Virus record (IMG/VR): IMGVR_UViG_3300010160_000172
Coordinates: 1-28,873 of that record
Reading direction: 5' to 3' (one strand)
Length of the DNA: 28,873 nt
DNA from: a virus
Position numbers and translations under genes: made by a program. Under the pieces are notes generated by a model. It had not been told where the DNA came from. It searched no databases and worked only from the letters and a program-made list of their open reading frames with translations. This document shows positions 22,140 to 28,392 of the stretch, piece after piece. Positions within the stretch are counted from its first letter, which is position 1. Each line of letters starts with the position of its first letter.

Positions 22140-22831
22140 TATTTCCACTCTTTGATTTTTGCCATACGTCCAGCCCACGATTTTAAAATTACCGTATTCT
22201 GTGCGTTTTTATCTACCACTTTTCTAAGGTCAGTTGATAATGAAATACGTAGGTCATCGGACTTATTTTCATCTACGCCATGTAGAACATAATTTGGAAA
22301 GAAAATTAAACGGCCTTCAACAGGTTTATATCTACGCTCACGTAAATTTGGTGTACTACTTATTTTAATATTCAACCAATCAATTGCGTGTGATGAATCG
22401 AATGCTACAAGGTCACCACAACCTTCTTTTGCTTTGATGTAGTATGTTGCTGCTATAGCAGATTCGGTGTGTCCATGCACCTCTAGGCTTTCTCCTGGCT
22501 CACGTACATTTACCCAACCCATAAAGTGTTCACACCCACGAATATTTAACATTCTAAGTTGTGGAATGTTCTGTACAATCTTTTTGGTTACAATGTCTAC
22601 AATTTCTTGTTTGAGTATATCTAAATTTGGTCTGCTGTAGTCCCATATACTATTGTTTGGGTCTCTGTCTTTACCCAATACGATATCTTTGCCGATACCA
22701 TAGATTTCATCTAATAGAGTTTCATTAAATTGTTCATCAAAACGTGTTTGTACTTCCCATATTGGACTTTGCCAAAACATATTCTGTGCATTTTGGTACC
22801 AATGGTACCTATCTTTGTCACTCATTGTCAT
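22139..22831 (-). CDS. Putative 2OG-Fe(II) oxygenase (phage TIGR02466-like)
   Basis: This 230-residue protein resembles the widespread phage 2OG-Fe(II) oxygenase group. It has GWVNVREPGESLEVHGHTES (His119, His121), AIAATYYIKAKEGCGDLVAF, then VEGRLIFFPNYVLHGVDENK with distal His184 and LRISLSTDLR with Arg195. The FPNxxxHxVxxn...RxSxS signature is strong. Such genes are common in aquatic T4-like phages and their substrates are mostly unknown. It is the first gene of the oxygenase run, coupled to paralogue B by a TAATG overlap. Confidence 0.85.
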   Translation of the reverse strand: MTMSDKDRYHWYQNAQNMFWQSPIWEVQTRFDEQFNETLLDEIYGIGKDIVLGKDRDPNNSIWDYSRPNLDILKQEIVDIVTKKIVQNIPQLRMLNIRGCEHFMGWVNVREPGESLEVHGHTESAIAATYYIKAKEGCGDLVAFDSSHAIDWLNIKISSTPNLRERRYKPVEGRLIFFPNYVLHGVDENKSDDLRISLSTDLRKVVDKNAQNTVILKSWAGRMAKIKEWK

Positions 22832-22842
22832 AATAAAAATTG

Positions 22843-23229
22843 TTAACTATTTTGAGTTTCGTACCACTCTTTATGTAGTCTTAATCTTTCCATTTTTAAA
22901 TTATATTCTTCTTCAGACAAGTCTGCATCTTTAGGTAAAGATAGTTGATGATTATATTCTTCTATTGGATTTCTAGGTGCACATTGTAGAGCCCAATCAG
23001 CACCATATTCTTGTATTATTCCTTGTAGAGGTTCTTTCCAAATCTTAGTTAATAAATCACCGTACAATTGGTCAACCAGAAAAGATTCTTTCATATCTTG
23101 TTGTGAAAGATTTAAGTAATTTTCTTCAAATGTTTTTTTAAAGAACTTGGCCAACAAATCAGGCCTAAAAATGACAGTATTGCCACAACAAGTCTTTATA
23201 GTTTCTGATGAAGTATATGTGCCTCTCAT
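22843..23229 (-). CDS. Unknown 128-residue protein in the modification cluster
   Basis: The start chosen is the ATG at 23229 (MRGTYTSSETIK), which overlaps the upstream stop as ATGA and has GGAGAG 7 nt before it; a longer frame from 23247 is less likely. It opens with a CC pair (TIKTCCGNTVIFRPDLLAKF) and is then helical and acidic (FLVDQLYGDLLTKIWKEPLQ; LSEEEYNLKMERLRLHKEWY). I do not recognise a family. It lies between two oxygenase/radical-SAM blocks and is translationally coupled to both neighbours, so an accessory role in the same pathway is possible. Confidence 0.55.
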   Translation of the reverse strand: MRGTYTSSETIKTCCGNTVIFRPDLLAKFFKKTFEENYLNLSQQDMKESFLVDQLYGDLLTKIWKEPLQGIIQEYGADWALQCAPRNPIEEYNHQLSLPKDADLSEEEYNLKMERLRLHKEWYETQNS

Positions 23230-23510
23230 TTTGTTCTCTCCAACCATGCTAAGTACTCATGTACTAGTTTATCATTTACCCTTTTTCTAAGAGATACTGG
23301 TAAGAATATAACAGAATTCAATACCGAATCTTCATACAATTTTGTTATCAGAGCTTCATGGTCTGTTACTAATTTGAAGTAACGCTCTTTATCTTCTTGT
23401 GAGAGACAATTGATAATGTCGTAACTGACTGTATCGAAGAAATGTGTAAGATGGTCATGTAAGAATTCTTCACCATCATCATGTGTTGTTATTAATACTG
23501 CGTCATGCAT
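23226..23510 (-). CDS. Unknown 94-residue protein, coupled to Cys-rich protein gene
   Basis: This protein is MHDAVLITTHDDGEEFLHDH followed by LTHFFDTVSYDIINCLSQED and a helical remainder ending LVHEYLAWLERTK. It is His- and Asp-rich near the N-terminus (HDDGEEFLHDH), a possible metal site, and has no signal peptide. The ATG overlaps the stop of the Cys-rich protein gene (TAATG), so it is co-translated. No family recognised. Confidence 0.55.
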   Translation of the reverse strand: MHDAVLITTHDDGEEFLHDHLTHFFDTVSYDIINCLSQEDKERYFKLVTDHEALITKLYEDSVLNSVIFLPVSLRKRVNDKLVHEYLAWLERTK

Positions 23511-24403
23511 TAAATAACTCCTTTTTTGGGAATAAATCTTTCAATCAAACGACCTAACTCGGCAACAAGTTTGAACATAACAAAAATAACAACAAGACCT
23601 GCACCTTTAATGAAACCAGGTTCTTTCTTGCTTGGTCCAAACCAACGTTGCCACACACCAATAACTTTACAGATTGGTGTACCAAATGCAAACATCATCT
23701 TGCCTGTAAGACTACCAGTTTCTTTTTCACCCATCATATAGGCCATTTCTTCAGCCCAAGGTGTTGCGATATCGTGAGCCCATGTGATAGACCATTTCTT
23801 AGCAGCAATACTAAAATCTTCATCGGACATCCAAGGCATCATTTTAGGTCCCTTGCCGTCCATCCAGTCAACAACAATCTCAGCCCAAGCACGATAACCA
23901 TTATAAATGTCTGGATGTGTTTTAATCAATTGTTCACCAAATGCTTGGTCAGCCTCAAAGATGTTTTTCTTCATAAGACCAAGGTCAAATAGTTTTGTAC
24001 AAATAATCTTTGAACAATTACAGTTGTATGTGAAACAATTTTGGTCACTTGTACAATTATACACCGGCGTAGGAACAATTTGACAATCTCCAGTTTGTAA
24101 CCACGCTTGTGCGTCACAATTGGCGGAACCTATATTCGTACAGTTATTTGTTGCGTTACATTGGAAATCTGGACCAGAGCTACAATTACAATTAACCTCA
24201 TTACCATTATTACAATTGCCTTGATTGTTTTGAAGATAATACTTTAAACTCCAAAATGAAGCCATATCAGGTATTGTCGGCCTAATTCCAGGCTTTATGT
24301 ATATTCTTAAAAACTCCAAATCAGCAGTTGTTGCTGGAGGTATATTCGTTTCAGCTTCAATGTCCGATACTCCAATTCGATTCGGATTTGATGGTAGTGT
24401 CAT
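23510..24403 (-). CDS. Cys-rich protein with C-terminal hydrophobic segment
   Basis: This 297-residue protein has three parts. The N-terminus PNRIGVSDIEAETNIPP resembles the short entry segment of phage tail and fibre proteins. Residues ~60-138 hold 12 cysteines in about 75 residues with N-C-N/C-N-C spacing (NCNCSS, NCNCSK) and low charge. The C-terminal half is Trp/Met-rich (AWAEIVVDWMDGKGPKMMPW) and ends in a hydrophobic span FIKGAGLVVIFVMFKLVAEL plus a basic tail. It sits directly between a SPASM radical-SAM gene and a small coupled gene. It may be a virion protein with disulfides, a metal binder, or a substrate for thioether cross-linking; none is proven. Confidence 0.5.
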   Translation of the reverse strand: MTLPSNPNRIGVSDIEAETNIPPATTADLEFLRIYIKPGIRPTIPDMASFWSLKYYLQNNQGNCNNGNEVNCNCSSGPDFQCNATNNCTNIGSANCDAQAWLQTGDCQIVPTPVYNCTSDQNCFTYNCNCSKIICTKLFDLGLMKKNIFEADQAFGEQLIKTHPDIYNGYRAWAEIVVDWMDGKGPKMMPWMSDEDFSIAAKKWSITWAHDIATPWAEEMAYMMGEKETGSLTGKMMFAFGTPICKVIGVWQRWFGPSKKEPGFIKGAGLVVIFVMFKLVAELGRLIERFIPKKGVI

Positions 24404-24433
24404 GTTCGTATGCTCTCTGAATTATTATTCTAG

Positions 24434-24440
24434 TATTTAT
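24434..24440 (-). promoter_or_regulatory. ATAAATA late-promoter-like element for the Cys-rich gene
   Basis: ACATAAATACTAG on the minus strand overlaps the stop codon of the SPASM gene and lies 30 nt before the ATG at 24403. It is one of the better matches to the T4 late box, supporting late expression and perhaps a virion role for the Cys-rich protein. Confidence 0.5.
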
Positions 24441-25891
24441 GTTTCCAAACGAGATTTACCATAGACAGGAACGTTATCAACTTCACCAATAATCTCTTTA
24501 ACTACCTTGATAGGTATGATTCTTTTCTGTTTTTCTGTATCTTCATGTTGGAAAATTGTACCAAAAATGTCTTGTCTTTCCAATGGTAATGTATCACTCT
24601 TAATAAGTGAAGGAATATATCCATTTGTCATTACAGTAAATCCAGCAGCAAACAAAGCCACGTTGTCAGAGTAAGCATTAGCACAAGAAATATCCCAAAA
24701 TTTCTCATCCAAGAACATACAAGCACCTTTACAGATGTGTAGTACAGGACATTCTGGACACTCTTTACGATTGGACCAATGAGTAACTGATTTCAATTCA
24801 ACATTTGAATAATCATCTAAGTTTCCACCATTGTGTGATTCACCATTTTTTGAGATTTCCAATGTACTTACATTTTGACAAGTCATTACGTTACCACGTA
24901 GGTCGACCGAAATAGTGTGCTCGTCATCCATACCACATTTTTGGCCTAGGTATTTAGATTCCCTGTGGTTTAATACACCACTAACAAAATTATCGATTTT
25001 ACCTAACTGGCCTCTAAAACCAATTTTACCATTGGATCCATACAATTCACCAAATGCACGTTTACGAAAGTCAAAATGTTCTTGTTTTGTAAGTAGTGAG
25101 TTTGAAATGCCTTCTTCGTCATAGGCATCTACCATAGAACCTTCACCTAAGATAACATTTTCATCACCAGTAAGGTTTACAAACCAGTCATAGATTTCTT
25201 TTCTACTTTGGTTCTTAGAATTCAACATAGAATTGAAACTGAAACTTTTACCTAGTCGTGTCATCATTCTATGGAAACCGAGAATACGGTCTTTCTGTTC
25301 CGGATCATCAAATGGGTCTGGTCCACGTACAAATTGACCTGGACCATCATGTGAGATTGCTACTGAGAAGTCCATCATCATTAACCAATCAATAATCTCA
25401 TCAGTCAGAATAGAACCATTGGTAATGATACTAAAACGTGGTTTTGTTTTCCAACTATCAAACTTTTCCGCAATGGCCTCTGCCAGTGGTTTTAGTGTTT
25501 TCCAGTATACCAGTGGTTCGCCACCCCAAAATTCAACAATCAATCCAACATCTTCATCAAAATGTAGTGCTTCCAATTTGTCTAGGAAGGAATCAATATC
25601 TTTTTTGGAAGTTTCTGGTTGACGCTCAACGAATTTCTGTGAGCAATAGTCACATGAATAATTACAACTCAGTCCCATCTGGATCTTTAGGTGACTGATT
25701 AGTTTTGATTTCTTTAAAGGCCGATTCTTATCGAATGATTTGTATGGTTTTAGAGAGTGTTTCTCTCTTTGTTCTTCTGGATATTCAAAAATATTACCAT
25801 CAGCATCTTTCAATACATTGGTCATATTATCATAATGAAAATATTTTACATCACCGTCTTCGAATCGGGTGCCTTTAATCTCAAATAACAT
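24437..25891 (-). CDS. Radical-SAM/SPASM enzyme (anaerobic-maturase-like)
   Basis: This 484-residue protein has the radical-SAM motif in LKIQMGLSCNYSCDYCSQKF (Cys76, Cys80, Cys83). The barrel features EFWGGEPLVYWKTL and FSIITNGSILTDEI follow. A C-terminal SPASM region starts KCGMDDEHTISVDLRGNVMT and includes CQNVS, then ECPECPVLHICKGACMF and a final SCANAY, enough cysteines for two auxiliary iron-sulfur clusters. SPASM enzymes modify peptides or proteins: sulfatase maturation, thioether cross-links, or Cys/Ser oxidation. An N-terminal ~60-residue domain (MLFEIKGTRFEDGDVKYFHY) may be a peptide-recognition-type element. The downstream neighbour is the Cys-rich protein, a natural candidate substrate. 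Confidence 0.85.
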   Translation of the reverse strand: MLFEIKGTRFEDGDVKYFHYDNMTNVLKDADGNIFEYPEEQREKHSLKPYKSFDKNRPLKKSKLISHLKIQMGLSCNYSCDYCSQKFVERQPETSKKDIDSFLDKLEALHFDEDVGLIVEFWGGEPLVYWKTLKPLAEAIAEKFDSWKTKPRFSIITNGSILTDEIIDWLMMMDFSVAISHDGPGQFVRGPDPFDDPEQKDRILGFHRMMTRLGKSFSFNSMLNSKNQSRKEIYDWFVNLTGDENVILGEGSMVDAYDEEGISNSLLTKQEHFDFRKRAFGELYGSNGKIGFRGQLGKIDNFVSGVLNHRESKYLGQKCGMDDEHTISVDLRGNVMTCQNVSTLEISKNGESHNGGNLDDYSNVELKSVTHWSNRKECPECPVLHICKGACMFLDEKFWDISCANAYSDNVALFAAGFTVMTNGYIPSLIKSDTLPLERQDIFGTIFQHEDTEKQKRIIPIKVVKEIIGEVDNVPVYGKSRLET

Positions 25892-25915
25892 TTTTAATCC
25901 CAGTTTTAAATTTTT

Positions 25916-25922
25916 TATTTAG
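25916..25922 (-). promoter_or_regulatory. CTAAATA element upstream of the SPASM gene
   Basis: ACTAAATAAAAA on the minus strand overlaps the end of the 50-residue gene and lies 24 nt before the ATG of the SPASM gene. Confidence 0.4.
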
Positions 25923-26071
25923 TAATCTATACCACGATATGCATTTTCTTTATATCGTTCTAACTCTTTTAGATTTCTAGCATACTCTATTAACTCTTGT
26001 TCCAATCTTTTTTTCTTCATTTGTTCGTAGTAGATACGAACGCTGCGTGGCATCATTCTTTTTTTGCTCAT
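25919..26071 (-). CDS. Small basic protein (50 residues)
   Basis: This gene encodes MSKKRMMPRSVRIYYEQMKK, a basic helical middle, and the end RYKENAYRGIDY. A good Shine-Dalgarno sequence (AAGGAAG) lies 6 nt before the ATG. The sequence is highly basic at the start and forms one long helix, suggesting a nucleic-acid-associated small phage protein. Its frame is better supported than the overlapping 71-residue frame from 26192. Confidence 0.55.
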   Translation of the reverse strand: MSKKRMMPRSVRIYYEQMKKKRLEQELIEYARNLKELERYKENAYRGIDY

Positions 26072-26185
26072 GAACACTTCCTTTTTTGTTGTTACACTTT
26101 TTCTTGGAAGGTTTTGGAACTATGGAGGGTATATTTGCATTCACGCTCCTTATTAAGGGTTTAAATAAAGCTGGAATTTGTGACA

Positions 26186-26461
26186 TTACCATTCTCTCGG
26201 CATTTTAGTTTTGTGACCAGACATGGTATTACCTGGAATGGTTTCTTTCATGCGTTGAATAACACCACGTTCAAACGCCATATGTGACTGACCAATTCCT
26301 GGTACAGACATACGTTGTGCATCACCAAAACCTGGAAGGTTGTCTGGTGAGTGATATCGTTCTAAGTGAGGATTATTGGCCTTGAAGTCATCATATTCGA
26401 CCATACGCATGGTATGTTCTTCAACTAGGCCTGTATCTTTATTGTAAAATGGGTATATCAT
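26186..26461 (-). CDS. Small conserved protein, FmdB-like without cysteines
   Basis: This is a 91-residue protein if started at the ATG at 26461: MIYPFYNKDTGLVEEHTMRM, then VEYDDFKANNPHLERYHSPD, and late QSHMAFERGVIQRMKETIPG and NTMS. The order (strand, short turn, m-e-y-d-x-F-x-x-N-P, then F-x-x-x-i-x-r-i-K-e-x-x-P-G) recalls small FmdB-like regulatory proteins but the zinc-binding cysteines are absent. An alternative ATG at 26485 overlaps the upstream gene and adds eight unlikely residues. No Shine-Dalgarno sequence; an ATAAATA element ends 5 nt before the ATG. Function unknown. Confidence 0.55.
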   Translation of the reverse strand: MIYPFYNKDTGLVEEHTMRMVEYDDFKANNPHLERYHSPDNLPGFGDAQRMSVPGIGQSHMAFERGVIQRMKETIPGNTMSGHKTKMPREW

Positions 26462-26466
26462 AGTAA

Positions 26467-26473
26467 TATTTAT
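26467..26473 (-). promoter_or_regulatory. ATAAATA element upstream of the FmdB-like gene
   Basis: GGATAAATATTAC on the minus strand overlaps the last codons of the upstream gene and ends 5 nt before the chosen ATG at 26461. Confidence 0.4.
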
Positions 26474-27012
26474 CCATAAAACCATTGTGGAACTGGCCGA
26501 TTCTTCCAGTCTGCCAAATGGGTTTTGTTTTTGTTGTAGTAATTACGATAGGAAGCCAACGAATTGCCTGCCACTTTTACATCATCAGGCATAGCTGGTG
26601 TGGGTTCTGTGAACTCACCGATTGGTATTTTAATAGGCCACTCATATAATTCTTCCAGTAAACCATCACGTTCTACTTTATGGATTTTACCATAACGATA
26701 TGTATATTCTTTGCAAAGAGCATGAAGTAATTGTGATAACCAAATATAATTTTGGTGTGTCTTTCTTACCCAAACAGCAGAAGGATGATTGATATGAGTA
26801 GCTTTATACAATTTGTAATCACGGCTATCACCTAATGTCCAGAATTTATTTTTTCTTCCCGAAGCAGAAAGACCATTAAGTTCTACGCCATCAAGAACAC
26901 GATGTGCAGTAGATAATAATTGAGCATATTCTAAAACCATTTTTGTTGTGTGACGATTCACATGAAATCTTGCACATTCAGCAGGATCATGTGACAAATA
27001 AAAAATATTCAA
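26470..27012 (-). CDS. Conserved aquatic-phage protein (unknown function)
   Basis: This 180-residue protein has a striking, evidently conserved sequence. MNIFYLSHDPAECARFHVNR starts it, then HTTKMVLEYAQLLSTAHRVL, LYKATHINHPSAVWVRKTHQ, NYIWLSQLLHALCKEYTYRY and GKIHKVE, with a Pro-rich end (FTEPTPAMPDDVKV; RPVPQWFY). The many His residues (HDP, FHVNRH, STAHR, THINHPS) suggest a metal-binding or nucleic-acid enzyme. I associate this type with T4-like marine phages, where it is uncharacterised. It overlaps its upstream neighbour by 4 nt. Confidence 0.72.
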   Translation of the reverse strand: MNIFYLSHDPAECARFHVNRHTTKMVLEYAQLLSTAHRVLDGVELNGLSASGRKNKFWTLGDSRDYKLYKATHINHPSAVWVRKTHQNYIWLSQLLHALCKEYTYRYGKIHKVERDGLLEELYEWPIKIPIGEFTEPTPAMPDDVKVAGNSLASYRNYYNKNKTHLADWKNRPVPQWFYG

Positions 27013-27305
27013 TTTAATAACATCCTTATCAAACCAATTGAATCAATGGTTGTCAACAATATGTAGTTAGCCAACATACCAAATGATTTCCTAGTGTAAG
27101 CAGCCCAAGCATACAGAGCACACCCACTAATCCAGATAGGATATAGTACAATAAGAGGAGGATTAGGGACCGTGAGCGCCATAGTAATAGAGCAACCAAT
27201 GCTAATAGCCCAAGCAAGGCACTCAACAGTAAACCGTTTTGCATTACTTCTCCAATCATCTCTTATCCACTCAAATGTTGGTTTCAGAGAATCCATCATC
27301 TTCAT
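27009..27305 (-). CDS. Small multi-span membrane protein
   Basis: This 98-residue protein has a basic N-terminus (FEWIRDDWRSNAKRFTVECL) then three hydrophobic stretches: AWAISIGCSITMALTV, IVLYPIWISGCALYAWAA and FGMLANYILLTTIDSIGLIR. It is probably an inner-membrane protein with two or three spans. The pattern (W-R-s-N-x-x-R-F, then Y-P-i-W-i-s-G, then R-x-S-F-G) looks like one conserved in T4-like phages. The start may be the third ATG at 27296 (MDSLKP). It overlaps the upstream gene by 26-35 nt. Function unknown; no holin partner is obvious. Confidence 0.65.
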   Translation of the reverse strand: MKMMDSLKPTFEWIRDDWRSNAKRFTVECLAWAISIGCSITMALTVPNPPLIVLYPIWISGCALYAWAAYTRKSFGMLANYILLTTIDSIGLIRMLLN

Positions 27306-27468
27306 CTACAAATTCTAAAACGCCATTGAAGTAGTAACCACAACCACGTAAGAAAGTTTGAAATTCTTCCAATACTTCCGGCAAAACGTGTGCATCAGTT
27401 TGCACAATTGTAGTACGACTGGCACTTACACCAGTCTCTTGTATACACTTGAATTCAAATTTTGTCAT
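27271..27468 (-). CDS. Small conserved acidic phage protein
   Basis: This 65-residue protein reads MTKFEFKCIQETGVSASRTT, a strand-like segment, then VLPEVLEEFQTFLRGCGYYF and FVDEDDGFSE. The layout (two strands, then an amphipathic helix, then G-C-G-Y) resembles small conserved T4-like phage proteins of unknown function. The ATG overlaps the preceding stop region by 4 nt, consistent with a coupled string of small genes. Confidence 0.6.
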   Translation of the reverse strand: MTKFEFKCIQETGVSASRTTIVQTDAHVLPEVLEEFQTFLRGCGYYFNGVLEFVDEDDGFSETNI

Positions 27469-27743
27469 AGTTTAGGAATGTCATACTCTGTTGGTTTGTT
27501 TGGCTTGGTTTTTGGAAACCTTTTAGCAATGTCTTCAGCTGAAACAGGTTGCATAGCAAATTGTTTAAACTGGTCATAAGAATCTTTTACTTTATAAGTT
27601 TTAGAACCACCAACTGAGGCAGAGTCTGCAAAGAATAGAGCACAACCGCCAGCAGCAAGTGGTGCAATTTCAAGTACTTCATCCAAGTTAATAATAACTT
27701 TACAACCTTTGTCTACCGAATCAACTTCTACAAATAAACTCAT
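27465..27743 (-). CDS. Small conserved phage protein (unknown)
   Basis: This 92-residue protein has a beta-rich start (MSLFVEVDSVDKGCKVIINL, DEVLEIAPLAAGGCALFFAD), a strand TYKVKDSYDQFKQFAM, then a basic Pro-rich tail ending EYDIPKL. The first half could be a small beta-barrel or SH3-like fold. It begins at an ATG overlapping the stop of the 57-residue gene (TAATG). No function recognised. Confidence 0.6.
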   Translation of the reverse strand: MSLFVEVDSVDKGCKVIINLDEVLEIAPLAAGGCALFFADSASVGGSKTYKVKDSYDQFKQFAMQPVSAEDIAKRFPKTKPNKPTEYDIPKL

Positions 27744-27916
27744 TAATCTTCTCCCTTGTCAGATTTGTTTTCTTTAAATTTGGCCGTTCTGGCCTGCTTC
27801 TCAGCAAGTTCAGCATCAATCATCATTCGCTTCCATCCATGGCGTTGATTGCCACCAGATAGAGCCAATAAAGTCTTGGTACTTTTCCTCATTTTATAAT
27901 CACTATTGGGTCTCAT
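27743..27916 (-). CDS. Small basic protein (57 residues) between coupled genes
   Basis: This gene encodes MRPNSDYKMRKSTKTLLALS, then GGNQRHGWKRMMIDAELAEK and QARTAKFKENKSDKGED. Both ends are coupled: its ATG overlaps the upstream stop as ATGA, and its stop overlaps the next ATG as TAATG. This argues strongly for a real gene despite its size. It is highly basic and largely helical, perhaps nucleic-acid or ribosome associated. No family recognised. Confidence 0.65.
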   Translation of the reverse strand: MRPNSDYKMRKSTKTLLALSGGNQRHGWKRMMIDAELAEKQARTAKFKENKSDKGED

Positions 27917-28161
27917 TTTGTTCCTTTATCACAATCTTCTACTCTTACCAAATATACTGTATTGACGGCAGGTCTAACAAAGAAACACTCGCCTTTAATA
28001 TTCCAAACTAAACGATTTTGAATACCGCCTTTATATTCTGTAAGTGGTGGATTATCTGATAGTGCCGTAATAGCAATAACAAATAATGAACCAATAATAC
28101 TGCCTGTAATGTAACCGGCATAGTTAATTGATTTCATTTTATCCCATAAGTTTTTGAACAT
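27913..28161 (-). CDS. Small membrane-anchored protein
   Basis: This 82-residue protein has one hydrophobic span (INYAGYITGSIIGSLFVIAI) after a short basic N-terminus (MFKNLWDKMK). The ~45-residue C-terminal domain has two cysteines (GECFF and VEDCD) that could form a disulfide in the periplasm. It overlaps the upstream gene by 23 nt. Function unknown; spanin-like or envelope-modifying roles are speculative. Confidence 0.6.
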   Translation of the reverse strand: MFKNLWDKMKSINYAGYITGSIIGSLFVIAITALSDNPPLTEYKGGIQNRLVWNIKGECFFVRPAVNTVYLVRVEDCDKGTK

Positions 28162-28390
28162 CTATAAATCCTTTACTGTATAAGATTCCTATTATAATAC
28201 ATAGACCAAAGAAAATCAATAGTCTTTTGGTAAACTTCTCAGCCTCTTCACGGAAATAATCCAACTCTAACATATTCATTTCATGTTGAGCTTGTACCAT
28301 TGGTGGTACATCAGGTTGCATTGCTGCAACTGTTTTAAGTGATTCTTCAGCCTGATTTAGTGCCTGCCAATAGTAATAATAGGATATCAT
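28139..28390 (-). CDS. Small tail-anchored membrane protein
   Basis: This is an 83-residue protein from the ATG at 28390 (MISYYYYWQALNQAEESLKT), chosen over an upstream in-frame start at 28402 because it avoids overlap with the previous stop and fits the pattern of short spacing. A helical, acidic central part (MLELDYFREEAEKFTKRL) leads to one hydrophobic span LIFFGLCIIIGILYSKGF near the C-terminus. It may be paired with the single-span protein downstream. Function unknown. Confidence 0.6.
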   Translation of the reverse strand: MISYYYYWQALNQAEESLKTVAAMQPDVPPMVQAQHEMNMLELDYFREEAEKFTKRLLIFFGLCIIIGILYSKGFIDVQKLMG

Positions 28391-28392
28391 AC

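Noticed and set aside
25977-26192. 71-residue minus-strand frame (starts MVMSQIPALFKPLIRSVNAN)
   Set aside because: Its second half is the shifted frame of the better supported 50-residue gene at 25919-26071, and it has only a weak Shine-Dalgarno sequence. The first part (26072-26192) could still hold a very short gene. A six-codon frame with a strong AAGGAG at about 26138 was also seen but is too short to call.
27053-27259. 68-residue hydrophobic minus-strand frame (holin-like)
   Set aside because: It is an alternative frame of the membrane protein at 27009-27305; the chosen frame has more ordered sequence and links by overlap to its neighbours. A holin role cannot be supported.
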